64,000 nucleotides of DNA from Fagopyrum homotropicum. Taxonomy: Eukaryota; Streptophyta; Magnoliopsida; Caryophyllales; Polygonaceae. Positions 1 through 10,572 of the stretch are shown piece after piece. Below the pieces are notes generated by a model. The model was not told the DNA's origin. It ran no database searches and saw only the letters and a program-made list of their open reading frames with translations. Location of the stretch: positions 119,582,242-119,646,241 of the forward strand of contig BSWB01000006.1 in NCBI GenBank assembly GCA_033239125.1, given 5' to 3'. Made by a program: the position numbers and the translations under genes. Positions within the stretch are counted from its first letter, which is position 1, and every line of letters begins with the position of its first letter.

Positions 1-95
1 AATGTTTAACTTACTTCATTATGTCAAAGGAACACGTGCAATGAATATCAAACCATTATACACAACCATGTGTATAATAGCTAAGGGTCATAATA

Positions 96-287
96 AAAAC
101 AAGCAGTAACATTGAGTTCTTTGTGTTTTGGTTACATAAACCATTATATAATCGGATGTTTTTCAATTCTCATCAAACCATTCGCGCCATAAAAAAAACA
201 AGCAGTAACATGGAAGTCTTGGTGTTTCGGTTACATAAACCATTACATAATTGGATTTTTTCTATTCTCATCGAACCATTCGCGTCA
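96..287. repeat. Two-copy direct repeat, period about 99 bp
   Basis: Two adjacent copies begin with AAAACAAGCAGTAACAT at about 96 and 195 and both end near CCATTCGCG. They are similar but not identical. The second copy runs into the last codons of the Ulp1-like pseudogene, so the duplication covers its 3' end and downstream sequence. Read directly from the sequence. Confidence 0.8.
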
Positions 288-1293
288 TTCCCTGGTGAAC
301 ACAACATTTGCCAATTTCTCTCCATTTGCTTGGACAGATTCATCGCTAATAGCACTCAAATCTTTACGTCTAGATGCTAAGTACTGTATGTACTTCAGAG
401 TGAATATGCCACAGCTTCCCCTGTGCTCAAAAAAGTGCACATAATTACAAAGTATGTAGTATTATATGGATAACTACATAATTGAAGTACACAACACGTA
501 CCCATCAACGTTGCTGTTCAACACCAGTCTTCCTAATCACCTTGAGTGGCCCCTTTAGTCGATTTCCAAGCCTTTTGTGCTTGCCATGTACTCCAAGAAG
601 TTGAGGGAGCATAACAGCCATGGGCTCAAGAAGGTTATATAGTTTGTCATCCTTTGTATAGTGTATCTGTGGATCAAATAATATATATACACCACATACG
701 GAAATCAATTTCAAGAGCAACCCAATGGGATTCTAGGAGATTGAATGGTGAATATATCACATCAACATCATATAACGTCTTTCTGAACATCTGTGGACTG
801 TCCCCAGAAATAACGTCATGCATGCTTTGATTGAAACTTGGCTTCGAGTCTTTCATAGTAAGATGCTTTTCAAATACTGTACGGTTGTATGCCCTAGACC
901 AAACAGATGAAAGAACAACAATCTTGGCGAAGTGTTCAGGATTTTCGACAATGCTCTTCCGCATATTCATTTAAATCTCATCTATAGCCTGTGACAATCA
1001 TTATAACTGGAATCAAACATAAATATACGTATTTTGTGTGTACATACGAGCAATTACAAAACTGAATATTTCAATATGTACTGAAAATGCATAAATATGT
1101 ATTGAAAACTTATACATACCTCGTCTTTTATCCAGCCGCCTTGTTTCAAAATGTCCTGAATGGATGCTCTAGATATGTTCTTAATATAACCCCTAATCAT
1201 ACCTTGATCGTCCTTGTTCTTCACCCAGTTATAAAGTTTTTGACGATCAATTGTTTGTAGCATGCTCATTGGTGGTTCTTTCGGTAGTTTCAC
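285..1293 (-). pseudogene. Ulp1-like cysteine peptidase domain of a transposon-type gene, broken
   Basis: Several minus-strand exons resemble the Ulp1/C48 SUMO-peptidase domain found in plant Mutator-like transposon genes. The first, to about 1120, ends in GGWIKDE at a good GTATGT donor. The next starts near 988 and carries the catalytic His in SHWVALEID. A Asp-containing stretch (IHYTKDDKLYNLLEP) and VEQQ follow. A last exon at about 285-420 carries the catalytic Cys in GSCGIFTLKYIQYL. Damage: an in-frame TAA at 971-973 just after the splice acceptor, a frame change near 700 between ALEIDF and the following block, and no clean donor after VEQQ. In intact relatives this domain cleaves ubiquitin-like modifiers. 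Here the domain is recognisable but almost certainly not functional. The same locus continues upstream as the DUF1985 block. Confidence 0.75.
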
Positions 1294-1648
1294 ATTTTTC
1301 CTGAACGGGTACGCTTGTATTTACTATCTTTAGGAACCCTTAGTCCGACCCTTCGAATAGGCTCGTCTATATTGATGTCCTGTTTTAACACAATGATAAA
1401 CACTATTACATATATTTTTAATATGTCATATAATGTATCATATTCAGTTACATAACAGTACAACTATATTACATATTCTACATTGTTTTCGGGCTATGGA
1501 CTAAATACTTGTGTTGTTCATACCTCGCTAGAACCACCACCTATCTCTTGAACAGAAGCATCATCTGCGGTATCCTTTGGAGATTTGACAACACTTTTTT
1601 CAGTTGGGACTTGCCCTCTTGTATCAAACGATTGGGCTATAAGGTCTT

Positions 1649-1831
1649 TTACAAGGTTTTTGATTTTGTTCTCGCTCCTCTTGCTTGCCATGTACACAGT
1701 TTGTCTATCTTATCGTATAGAGTTCCAAGATCCTTTGCATATGTTGTCAAATCATCAAGCATAAGACCTTGCTGTTCGACCTTGTCTCCAATTGCTTTCT
1801 GATCCCGTTCAATAGATTCCAACTTTGCCAT
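1649..1831 (-). pseudogene. Coiled-coil linker exon of the DUF1985/Ulp1 locus
   Basis: A 60-residue minus-strand open stretch reads as a charged helix with heptad-like hydrophobic spacing (MAKLESIERDQKAIGDKVEQ and onward). It lies between the DUF1985 block and the peptidase block, on the same strand. Genes of this transposon class usually have a variable charged linker there. No motif identifies it alone. Assignment to the locus rests on position and strand. Confidence 0.4.
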
Positions 1832-2511
1832 TATTTTTGCAACCCAATCTGGTTGAGTTACTTCATTTTTGATAGGTTAATCAATATATTATGTACTGTT
1901 ATTAACACAAACTGAAACTAACCTAGAACCATCATCTTTGGCATGTTTTCCAGTTTATGTACTTCATAATGTACATAACTAAACTAACCTTGAACTCTCC
2001 GGAATCTTTGCCTCTGTTTGTTCAACACATTTCTCCTTCTTTCCTTCGGGTGCTTTTTCAGGAGTTGCATCTACGGTTTCTGCAGATAGGTTGTCCTTGT
2101 TCTTGTTCGTCCTCTTTGATGATCTACATGAAGTTTAGAATATGTATTATCAACAACATATATTCATCATTTATAAAAAAAAATATGTATATAAATTGAC
2201 AACTTGATATGCTTGACAATCGGGCTACTATTTTCTGCTTTCCTTTTCCACTTCATCTTTTCAGCATCTTTCACTTTCACCTTGGGTTTTTTTGGTTTCA
2301 AAAGTTGTATGTTCAGTACACTCTTATAAATGTAAGCATTATGTAAATGAGTACACTCACTAGGGGGCTCAACAAAATCATCAGCTTCATCGTCATCCTT
2401 CGAAATTGATATGTTTCTAATATTTATTTCTGGTACAATAGGACTACATAACCAAAACCTATCAATAAATATGTGTAACTGTTAACTACATAAAAAATGA
2501 ATGTAATAAAA

Positions 2512-3783
2512 TCAGTACATAACGTACCTAAATTCCTTTTCCTTTTCGTGCACAACATTTGGCCTTGTAATAATCAAGTCAAAATTTTCAAATCCAACTT
2601 CAAACAAGAAATCAATCCTCTCATCTTCTCCCTCTTTTGTCGACCACCTGTCGATGTCATCTGATTCAATTAGCCCTTGAACTGTTTTTATTTCCTTCTT
2701 TTCAAGGGTATTAATAATACCCTTGATTTCTGCATACCCAAGGAACGGCTTACCCCCTTTACCAGACTTTGACACCCAACGTAGGCACAATGATGTTGCA
2801 TTTTCATTTACCAAACTCGCGAATACCCTTGCAAGCTTTGGAATCGAGTAGAAAGCAAATATCTGAAACATGTATCAAATAAATTTTGAATATGTAGACA
2901 TTTGTTTTGCATGAAATTACATAATGATTATCAATCAATATATGTGGACATGCACTAAGTTGTCAATTCATAACTACTGATTTATGTACAAATCTCCATA
3001 TGTGGATATGTACATATTCATATGATCATATGTGGGTGTGTACTATATTTTCAATGCACGATTTCTGGTTAATGAATTAGAAAACTCATTTGCAAATAAA
3101 CCATTGATACTATGTACACATACCTAAAGTGAAAGTGGAAAACCTCCAATGTTGTAGTCACCACTGTTCCTTGCTTTCCCAGCCTCACAAGATTGAAGGA
3201 ATTTCTTTGTCTGAAAGAAAGCTAATCTACCCCACGGAAACAAGTTAAAAAGGTCCATATCATTGACCATGTTGATCGTCTGCTGGTTGATTTGAGTTTT
3301 CCTATCTTTGACCACAACTACGCATTCAATGGGTAAGATGAGGGCCATTTGTATTTGAATGGAGACTCCTTTGGTTCTTTCATGTATGTTTCTTACAGGT
3401 CCTTAGTTAAACATCGTTCTACGCCAACAACAGCTTTCATATCGACATCGGGTGTTTCATCATATGCCTCAAAGAAGTCCTCCTCACAATTAAGCCGCGT
3501 TATATTCTTCAAATTCCTTGATTCCAAACCTTAGCAATACCTCTTTGACTCCAAACCACATAGAATGTTGTCTTCTGGTCTGAACTTCTCTCATCAACAT
3601 AAAAATGTATGATCTGATTTGACATTTTCAGTCGTGTGCTCATTTCAATTATTGGTGCAAATACCCCTTTTTTCTATGTTTTGTTGTCGACATCAAACAA
3701 CCCATCCAATATCATTGGTATAAGCTGGAGGCGACTGAAGCTGTTAATACGAGCCATCTTAGGGGATTCATTTTCCACCCATC
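2512..3783 (-). pseudogene. DUF1985 domain block of the same transposon-type gene, broken
   Basis: Minus-strand exons at about 3783-3535, 3348-3124 and 2865-2512 carry DUF1985 features: MARINSFSRLQLIPMILDGL, then FGIKEF and a CEEDFFEAYDE stretch, then NLFPWGRLAFFQT, and after an intron IFAFYSIPKLA followed by FLGYAEIKGIINTLEKKE. DUF1985 sits N-terminal to Ulp1 peptidase in plant MULE-carried genes, the order seen here. Damage: TAG at 3674-3676, a frame change near 3497, a stop near 3387, and TAG at 3124-3126 immediately before the GTATGTG donor, where a Gln codon is expected. Introns are rich in TACATA and ATGTAC words. The function of the domain is unknown. Confidence 0.7.
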
Positions 3784-3789
3784 TGTAGG

Positions 3790-5690
3790 TGAACTGTATA
3801 GAAAATACAAGGGTGGTAAGATATTACTACAATAAAAATAAACTGGATACTTATTTATTCTACTAAATTGTGACAAACCTTAGGTTGTGGATTGTCTTCT
3901 CTATTCATGGTTGCAACATCTTGGGTGTACGAACCACCCATTTCCTGTTCATAATTTGACTAATCAACACATTTTGTATGTGTGTGTAATACATAAGCTA
4001 TTTGATACATAAATATGTAGTGACTTATATATATGTATATATGATACCTGATGACCTGCATATATTTACCAAGCCCTGTACATATATAACATAATACTTG
4101 TACATATATGTGTATGTATATTACATGCTTCAAAAAATATCCTTGATTTCTGTTACTTACATATATTTGTGCTTACACATGAACTAATCAATACATTTGT
4201 CTGTGTGTATGATATACATATGCTGTTAAAATCATACTACATGTATGCATGAAACTATTTAACCATAACATATAATTTGATGTGTGCTATGCATATGTTG
4301 TTTGTTGGTCACAATATTGCTTGTTGTTACATAATTAACATCTTATCAATATATTTTTCACATTATTATCCAGTACATTTATCTTCTAATATAAATTTTA
4401 CTATCAACTACATAATGATGACATTTATATATTGAAGGACCAACCCCAGAAGTAGGATGTTTTTTCCTCATGTGGGGCTTAATGGCCATTCGCTTTTTTC
4501 TTGACATAGTATTTCTACTATCAATGAACTAATAAGATTAGTTGTTGTATGTTAATATTGAATGCTATATGCACATAGTGTGATACATATTCGGTTTTCT
4601 ATTAAGCAATATAAAATGTATTAAAACATGTATGACATATCTGAAATTACTACAATGATATGAAGCAATATTGAAGCTTATCTACATATTTGGTTAATAC
4701 TTTGTGTAACATAGAAATGTATTTGATTCACATGTATTATATATGATTTGTGTGTTTGAAATCACAGTCAATTTGCATATTGTTATGTCTGTACATATTA
4801 CTTGAACACAACATCATTCACAATGAGTTTCAGTAAACATTGCTTCCAGAATAAATAATACACATATTAGAAAGAATTATTTGTTCATATATCATATTTG
4901 TGCATTACATAACTCATCAATAAAAATGTATCTTTGTGCTACACATACGAATATTTTACTTCATATGCATCATCATCATTCAAACTGGATTATAATAAAC
5001 GAAAATTTCCAAGAACATATATGGGTCATATTATACAGAATAACTACATATAACTACATAATCGACTCAAAACGAAGAATACAACTCTGTTACTGACTAT
5101 GTTGAATACATATTTCGACTATCATTGTTCATGTCATCACCCATCTTCTTCCCCGACTATCATTGTTCATGTCGAATATACTCTGTTATTGACTCTGTTC
5201 GCCTTAATAAACCCTAATAGTTGTTTGATCTTGCAAAATCAAGTACATAATCAAGTAATAGGTCAACTAATCTTCGATTCTGGTTAGAAAATGTACCTTT
5301 CTATAAGTCGGTGAAGAATATACGAACTGAAGATGTTTGGAGCGGCCTTCAATGGAGATATATTCAACAGAACTTCGATAACCTTCAATGGAGTCGGAGA
5401 AGAAGATAAATTGTTTCAGTTAGTTTGGAGAAGTTAATATAGTCGAAATGGAATGGATTAAGATGATACCTTGAAGAAACCACGTTGTGACCTTGAAAAG
5501 ACAAAGCTTCGTCTTCAAATCGCCCTTCAATGGAGAAACAAAGAGAGTAAAGTAAAACGATGCTTGGAAATCGTGATATGTTCTGTGATTGACGGGATGT
5601 AACCACTCGTGATGATGCTGCGAGATTCTCTCCAAATTGGTTTCCTTTTTTCAAATTTCGTCTCTTTATTTATGGTACATTAATATTACG
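3790..5690. other. AT-rich upstream and intron sequence with one possible small exon
   Basis: No firm gene. A short minus-strand open stretch starting at the ATG at 4505-4507 begins MSRKKRMAIKPHMRKKHPTS, which is strongly basic and could be the first exon (nuclear-signal-like) of the DUF1985/Ulp1 gene. It lacks a clear donor. Two short overlapping minus-strand open frames at 5385-5654 could be leader sequence. The interval is dense in TACATA, TATGTA and ATATGT words. No terminal inverted repeats of a Mutator-like element were located by eye. Confidence 0.35.
5116..5173. repeat. Short direct repeat, two 20-nt copies 38 nt apart
   Basis: CGACTATCATTGTTCATGTC occurs at 5116-5135 and again at 5154-5173, separated by a short C/T-rich spacer. 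Local duplication, no function inferred. Confidence 0.85.
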
Positions 5691-6029
5691 GTTTTATTAA
5701 ACTGCCAAACCAATTCCTAATTTATCTCCTACGTGATTTAGTTTATCTTTCTTTTTTTGGTGAATATTATTAGGGGCCTAGTTTGTAGACCTTAATAAAA
5801 AAGGGCCCTATATCACCAATTTTCTCATTTATCTTTTCAACTTTTGTAAGGGAACCGTAACATCCTAGCAAATGGAAATGGAACAGCGGACCCTTTCATC
5901 TATTAATTTATTAATTAAATTAATTGATCTTCTTTCCCAATTTTTGAGGGCAACGGAACTTCATCTCTCTCTCTCTCTCATACGGACACCATTATCTTGA
6001 AAATCACTTTCCCTATTTTTTTCACAAAT

Positions 6030-6275
6030 TTTTTTATCTCATTTCATCCTCTGTATGTATATTTGTTGTTTTTGAATCCTTTGGTATCACAATCGAGTCT
6101 TCATTGAGGTTTGTCATTGTATTTGATGGAAAATCATATAGCAACACACCATTTTTTCAGATTCACTTTGGCCCATTTTTCTCAAAATTAAAATCTCATT
6201 CCATTTCTATGTATACTTGCTGTTTTTGGAACCCTTATCATCACAATCGATTATCCATTCAGGTCATGGATGTCA
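6030..6275. repeat. Imperfect tandem duplication upstream of the RPA-like remnant
   Basis: Two diverged copies, about 6030-6125 and 6186-6275, share the order ATCTCATT, CTATGTATA, TGCTGTTTTTG, ATCACAATCGA and a GTCATTG end. A short CT microsatellite lies just upstream near 5961-5978. The rest of 5700-6590 holds only short open frames with no recognisable product. Confidence 0.55.
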
Positions 6276-6766
6276 TTGGATCTGAGAATCATAGATATGT
6301 ATATTTTCAAGGTAAGAACACAACTTTTCTCCTTTTTTCTCCTTATAATTATATTGAGTTTCTACCTATTTATTTATGTAATTTGTATTATAGATAAATA
6401 AGGATGTAAATTTTATTATTTAGACAATTTAGATATACAGACGATCGTAAAAGAATAACACAAATTTAATTTTCATCTAATTTATACACAAAATAACCTA
6501 ATTATTTCAATTATTATCTCTATTTAGTGTATTTACTAACATAACAAGATAATCCTATTCCCTTTTACATAGCAAATATATAGCATAGTATTACTGTTGA
6601 TTCGAATGCAGGTAACATATTTACACGATAAATATATGTTGCCAAAACTCTATTTATATACATCCTTTTTGAAAATCTATTTGTTATCAAACTTTTTGTA
6701 TTTATATTATCATTCTCAATCCATTTTTATCACTTTGCACCTCTTCAGCTTTACAAAGACCGAACA

Positions 6767-6909
6767 ATGGATGAACGGTATACATCCATCAATAATATCG
6801 ATGTTGGAAAAATCATAATGGTGCGTATTATATGTTTATACTCAAGGTCTCATTATCCGAGTTCTAAGTGTAAACCCGCACTCGAGATGGTGCTTATGGA
6901 TGACAAGGT
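6767..6909 (+). pseudogene. RPA70-like OB-fold exon fragment
   Basis: One plus-strand exon starting at an ATG reads MDERYTSINNIDVGKIIMVR, then ICLYSRSHYP and ALEMVLMDDK, and ends at a GTGTAC donor-like site. The pattern (charged start, VGK-x-I-x-VRI-x-x-L, then EMVLMDDKG-like) is that of the first single-stranded-DNA-binding OB fold of replication protein A 70 kDa subunits, a family much expanded in plants and often carried by Helitrons. The expected next exon is not recognisable. No Helitron Rep/helicase motif is seen nearby. Most likely a captured or relict fragment. Confidence 0.5.
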
Positions 6910-7261
6910 GTACCTTATTTTGATGTTTATATTTTATAATAAAAAACTGAATGAATTCTTGATTCACATAATCACATATTTTCTTCCATTTCCCCCCCTA
7001 ACAGATTAGCTGTGTTTGCCCTTTTTGCTTTGCAATTTGCCGGTGTTTCATTGGTCCCCAATCCCATTCAACATGCAATGCACCCGATTATCATGCGACA
7101 CCCATACACTCGGATTGTCCTCTAGCTACCTCAACACAAAATGGCTATGTCGTTTTATATAAGTATTGCAGACAGTTGAATTATTTTTTGCTTTGGGCTG
7201 AACACACAATTGTTATAATCAAGTATCTAAGTATTTTGATTTGATTTGAATTTATTGTTTT

Positions 7262-7678
7262 ATGTGGATACGTATTTGTAGTAGGTTACAAAGCAGGAAG
7301 GATTTGTTCTCTACGAGGACATGGTTTTAGGAAGGTATTTTGAGGATATGTCTGCTCAACTGTATTATAGAGGCAAAATGTTTGGTTTGTTCATTTGTAC
7401 AATGGGCAAGAGTTTGTCTCAACTGGGTTCATCAATCTTTTGAAGAACGATGATTGTGTGATCAACACTTACTGTGATCACGTCCATGCTCTAAGCAAAG
7501 GAATCAGTGCTCATGTTGTGATGAGCGAGCTGTTTGGTAGAACTCACATTCGGGAAGAAAGGACCCGCATTCGGGATGCTAGGTGTTCATGTTGATGGAA
7601 TGGATGTTTTGAAGGTCAAAGAATTTACTACAAAGGCAATTACTAGGGCTAGGAATGACAAAGGCCCTACCCTTGGTT
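7262..7678 (+). pseudogene. Unrecognised coding remnant downstream of the RPA-like exon
   Basis: Open stretches in shifting frames look once-coding: one reads KQEGFVLYEDMVLGRYFEDM from about 7289, and another (7395-7595) contains NGQEFVSTGFINLLKNDD. The frame changes near 7400, where both frames share the FGLF/MYNG boundary, and a third stretch near 7600 ends in ARNDKGPTLG before a stop at about 7678. I do not recognise the family. It may be the 3' part of the RPA-like gene. Confidence 0.35.
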
Positions 7679-7679
7679 G

Positions 7680-8665
7680 AATGTGAAACTTACATATTTA
7701 TGAATCTGATGAATGTTATTGCTTATCGTCATTTCTGCTCAAAATAAGGAGACAATGAATCTGAAATACTTAGACTAATAGAACTTCATGCTTAAATCTT
7801 TCATGATGAACATTATGATGTAAATTTGGTAGCAACTCATGCTTACACATTCACTTTGGACTTGAGTGCTTCATTGAAGATTTGATGGTAGCATCATAGA
7901 CGTTTCCAGCTTCTCGATAACAAGTATGACTCCGATAATTGCACTTATGTTTCAACATCTTACCCCAAGTGCTACTTACTATTTCTTAATAACACCCTCA
8001 ATAATTTGTAGTTTTAGAAACTGAAAAGTGAAAGTAGAGTATCAAACATGTCTTGCAGTTTATCCATTCATTGCAACATGAATCCATGACCTATGACTTT
8101 CTACATGAATTGATTGTGTGAAAAACCATTTTAGTATGAAATGTTCCTCAAAATAACTATTTAATAGCTACAAGTTTCATAGTTTTTCATGTTTCCTTAC
8201 AACATATCTTTTGTTACATTTTACCCAACTTTTGAATACAAGAACTAGGACCCTGATACCAAAACCTACTAAACTTATTTTGATACATTTTGACAACAAT
8301 ACATCAAAATTATAACCCTACAACAAGTAATATGGAGAACCATACATATTATGCATGCTTCAGTTAAGAGCTTGGAAATATCCCACATCCTATGTTATGT
8401 GGCCACATTTACAACTCAATTAGGTCTCCACCTTTATTAATTTACTGGCTCCACATTCAATCAAATTAAAAATTGAAGAGAGTCACATACATGCTTGGTA
8501 ACGTGGAACCCTCAACTTCCTATAGATTAACCCAAATTAAAGAAAAAACAATCACTATAATAAAATATTTGTTCCTTTTCCTTTTATATGGACAACTTGA
8601 AAAACGAGATACGTTGAAGTGAGCAATCAACTTAATATACTCAACTCAAATTAAAAATTTAGGAG
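7680..8665. other. AT-rich spacer, nothing coding seen
   Basis: No open frame of note. A 27-nt segment at 8608-8634 recurs with one mismatch at 20328-20354 on the far side of element A. The last five bases before element A (8666-8670, GTTTT) are its target-site duplication. Confidence 0.6.
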
Positions 8666-8670
8666 GTTTT

Positions 8671-10532
8671 TGTCACGCTAGGAAATAGCACAAAAACTTG
8701 TCACGCTAGAATCGTGTGATGTGCACGCAATAAGTCTTAAATTTATACTCGTTATATTTATCCTAACTTCTAGCGAACCCGCAGTGTACGGGACGTTTGT
8801 AGAAAGGTAAGTATTCCGAGGTCGAACACAAAGACTAAAGTGAAATCGAGTCAAGCAATAATCAAAGATAGTGTAAATCTAGGCTAAGATAAGATGAGGA
8901 ACAAAGAAAATGGAAAACGCAATGTTTTTGTTGGTTTTTGTGGTGATCAAACAAAGATCACAAGTCAAACAAGGAAATAAAACAACTAACAAATTAATCT
9001 AGCAAACGAGTAAGTAACACAAAGCACAAGTATATGATCAAGAGAGAAAAGTAGATTCTAGAGGTCAAGATTTCCGGTTATGGCAATGGACTCAAGGTTC
9101 TAAGGATTCTAAGGACAAGCTGCGGTGTTTGGGAAAGAATGTTCTCTAATGGAAGCGATTACTGGGTAAGTCTCTCACTTCACTAATCCCGCATCAAACT
9201 CCTATTACCGGGTAGGTCTCAAGGGGTTAGAGTAAGGAATTCCGCACAAACTAGATGCTACTTAAGGGTAACCCTCTCCTTACCGGGTAAGTCTCGGAAT
9301 AGGGCAATCTCAAGCAATAATCCTAGCACACTCGATCCAATAGCGGCTTACGAGGCTCACTACTACCTAGCATTAATCATCTTAGGTATCTAAGGTCGGA
9401 AATCATCGGGTAGATCTCTTCCCTCACTTAGATTGGTAGCATTAGGTGATCCTAAGCTAAATTAGGCTTAATAAACACTAGGATTTAAACAACCAAACAC
9501 CCTAGCATGCAGATTTATCATTTAAAGAGCGACAGAAGAATAAATCGGACTGTTCTACAGATAAATCGGCCGATTTATCTGATGAACAGGTCGATTTTTC
9601 CTTCTGTTGTGAGTTTCGTGCATATAAATCATCCTAATCTGACATATAAGCCCATCCTATCATCACCCTAGCCATAACCATCAATCCATCACTCTAAAAT
9701 CACAAGAAACTAGCCAATAATATGCATATCAAGATCCGAAATCATCAAACAAGCATACATGGTGTTCATAGATGAGTAATGAAAGATGAGTAAGCAAAAT
9801 CAATAAATCTCAGCCAAATCCGAGTTGTAGCAAGACTTACAAACTCTAAATTGAAGATTCAAAACGTTCTTAACAATCCTTGCAAAAGTTCTTTAATCCA
9901 AGACTACAAAAGCAACTCAAAATCACTCACAACCTCACTATTCTCCTACAATGGTGTTCTTCCTCTTCCTTCAATCCTTGAGAGCTTTTCTTCTCCTCCA
10001 ATCTTCCTACCAAATTGATGAGCTGTGAATGAGAGTGTGGGAGAGGAGAGATGCCCAGCAACCACCTGAGGGACCACTTATATTCTCCACCAAGAGCAAG
10101 GACGGACAAGAGATCGTGGGACACGTGGCTTAAGCTGTCAAAGCCTCAAAAATCGACCCAGTGGACAAAAATCGGCCGATTTAGCTACTACTTGGTCCGA
10201 TTTTCTTCAGCAGAAACGTGCTATAATTGTCTAGCCATGAGTTGCTCCATTGCTTGCACCATTAGTGATCTTTGTGTCCTTTGTTGCTCAAATTATGCTC
10301 CTCCAAGGCTTTGGATGTGTACCATCATGAGGCTTGGCCCTCAAGTGTATCGATTAATGTCCGATAGATCCCCGAATTACCTACAAAACCGATAAAAGGT
10401 AGTGTAGACGTCTTTTCTGGAAATGTGCATGAATTGAGCGAAGACGTTATGAACCAATGCCAAAACGTGCACAAATGAGTGAGAAATCTATCTAAATGAT
10501 CATCTAAACCTAAGTCATAAATCGTGTTATCA
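8671..10532 (-). repeat. Element A 3' LTR
   Basis: On the minus strand the LTR begins TGATAACACGATTTATGACT and ends CTAGCGTGACA. It contains four copies of a word like TTACCGGGTAAGTCTC (9159, 9205, 9280 and a weaker one near 9402) and AATCGGCCGATT-type palindromes at 9559-9580 and near 10168. Short open frames inside it are not convincing genes. Confidence 0.92.
9559..9580. repeat. 22-bp perfect palindrome in the LTR of element A
   Basis: The segment is its own reverse complement, centred on ATCGGCCGAT and extended by TAA/TTA and ATCT. It is flanked by half-site words: ATCGGACTG upstream and GGTCGATTTTT downstream. The matching site in the right LTR (near 19160) has one base changed at the centre (GGTCG). 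Confidence 0.9.
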
Positions 10533-10572
10533 AAAATACCCCATACTTAAGGTTTGCTCGTCCCCGAGCAAA
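10533..10572 (-). promoter_or_regulatory. Polypurine-type tract and stem-loop next to the 3' LTR
   Basis: Reading the minus strand, TATGGGGTATTTT abuts the LTR start, the position of the plus-strand primer. Immediately upstream is a perfect stem-loop: TTTGCTCG (10553-10560), loop TCCC, CGAGCAAA (10565-10572). The same arrangement occurs in element B at about 22601-22640. Confidence 0.65.

Noticed and set aside
8250..8261. CCCTGATACCA as a primer-binding site of another LTR element
   Set aside because: Similar to the complement of tRNA-iMet, but no LTR end is next to it and no second LTR or pol fragment is nearby.
9927..10395. Open frames within LTRs (also at 19526-19994, 22119 and 27619)
   Set aside because: Present because LTR copies repeat the same sequence; composition is not coding-like and no family is recognised.
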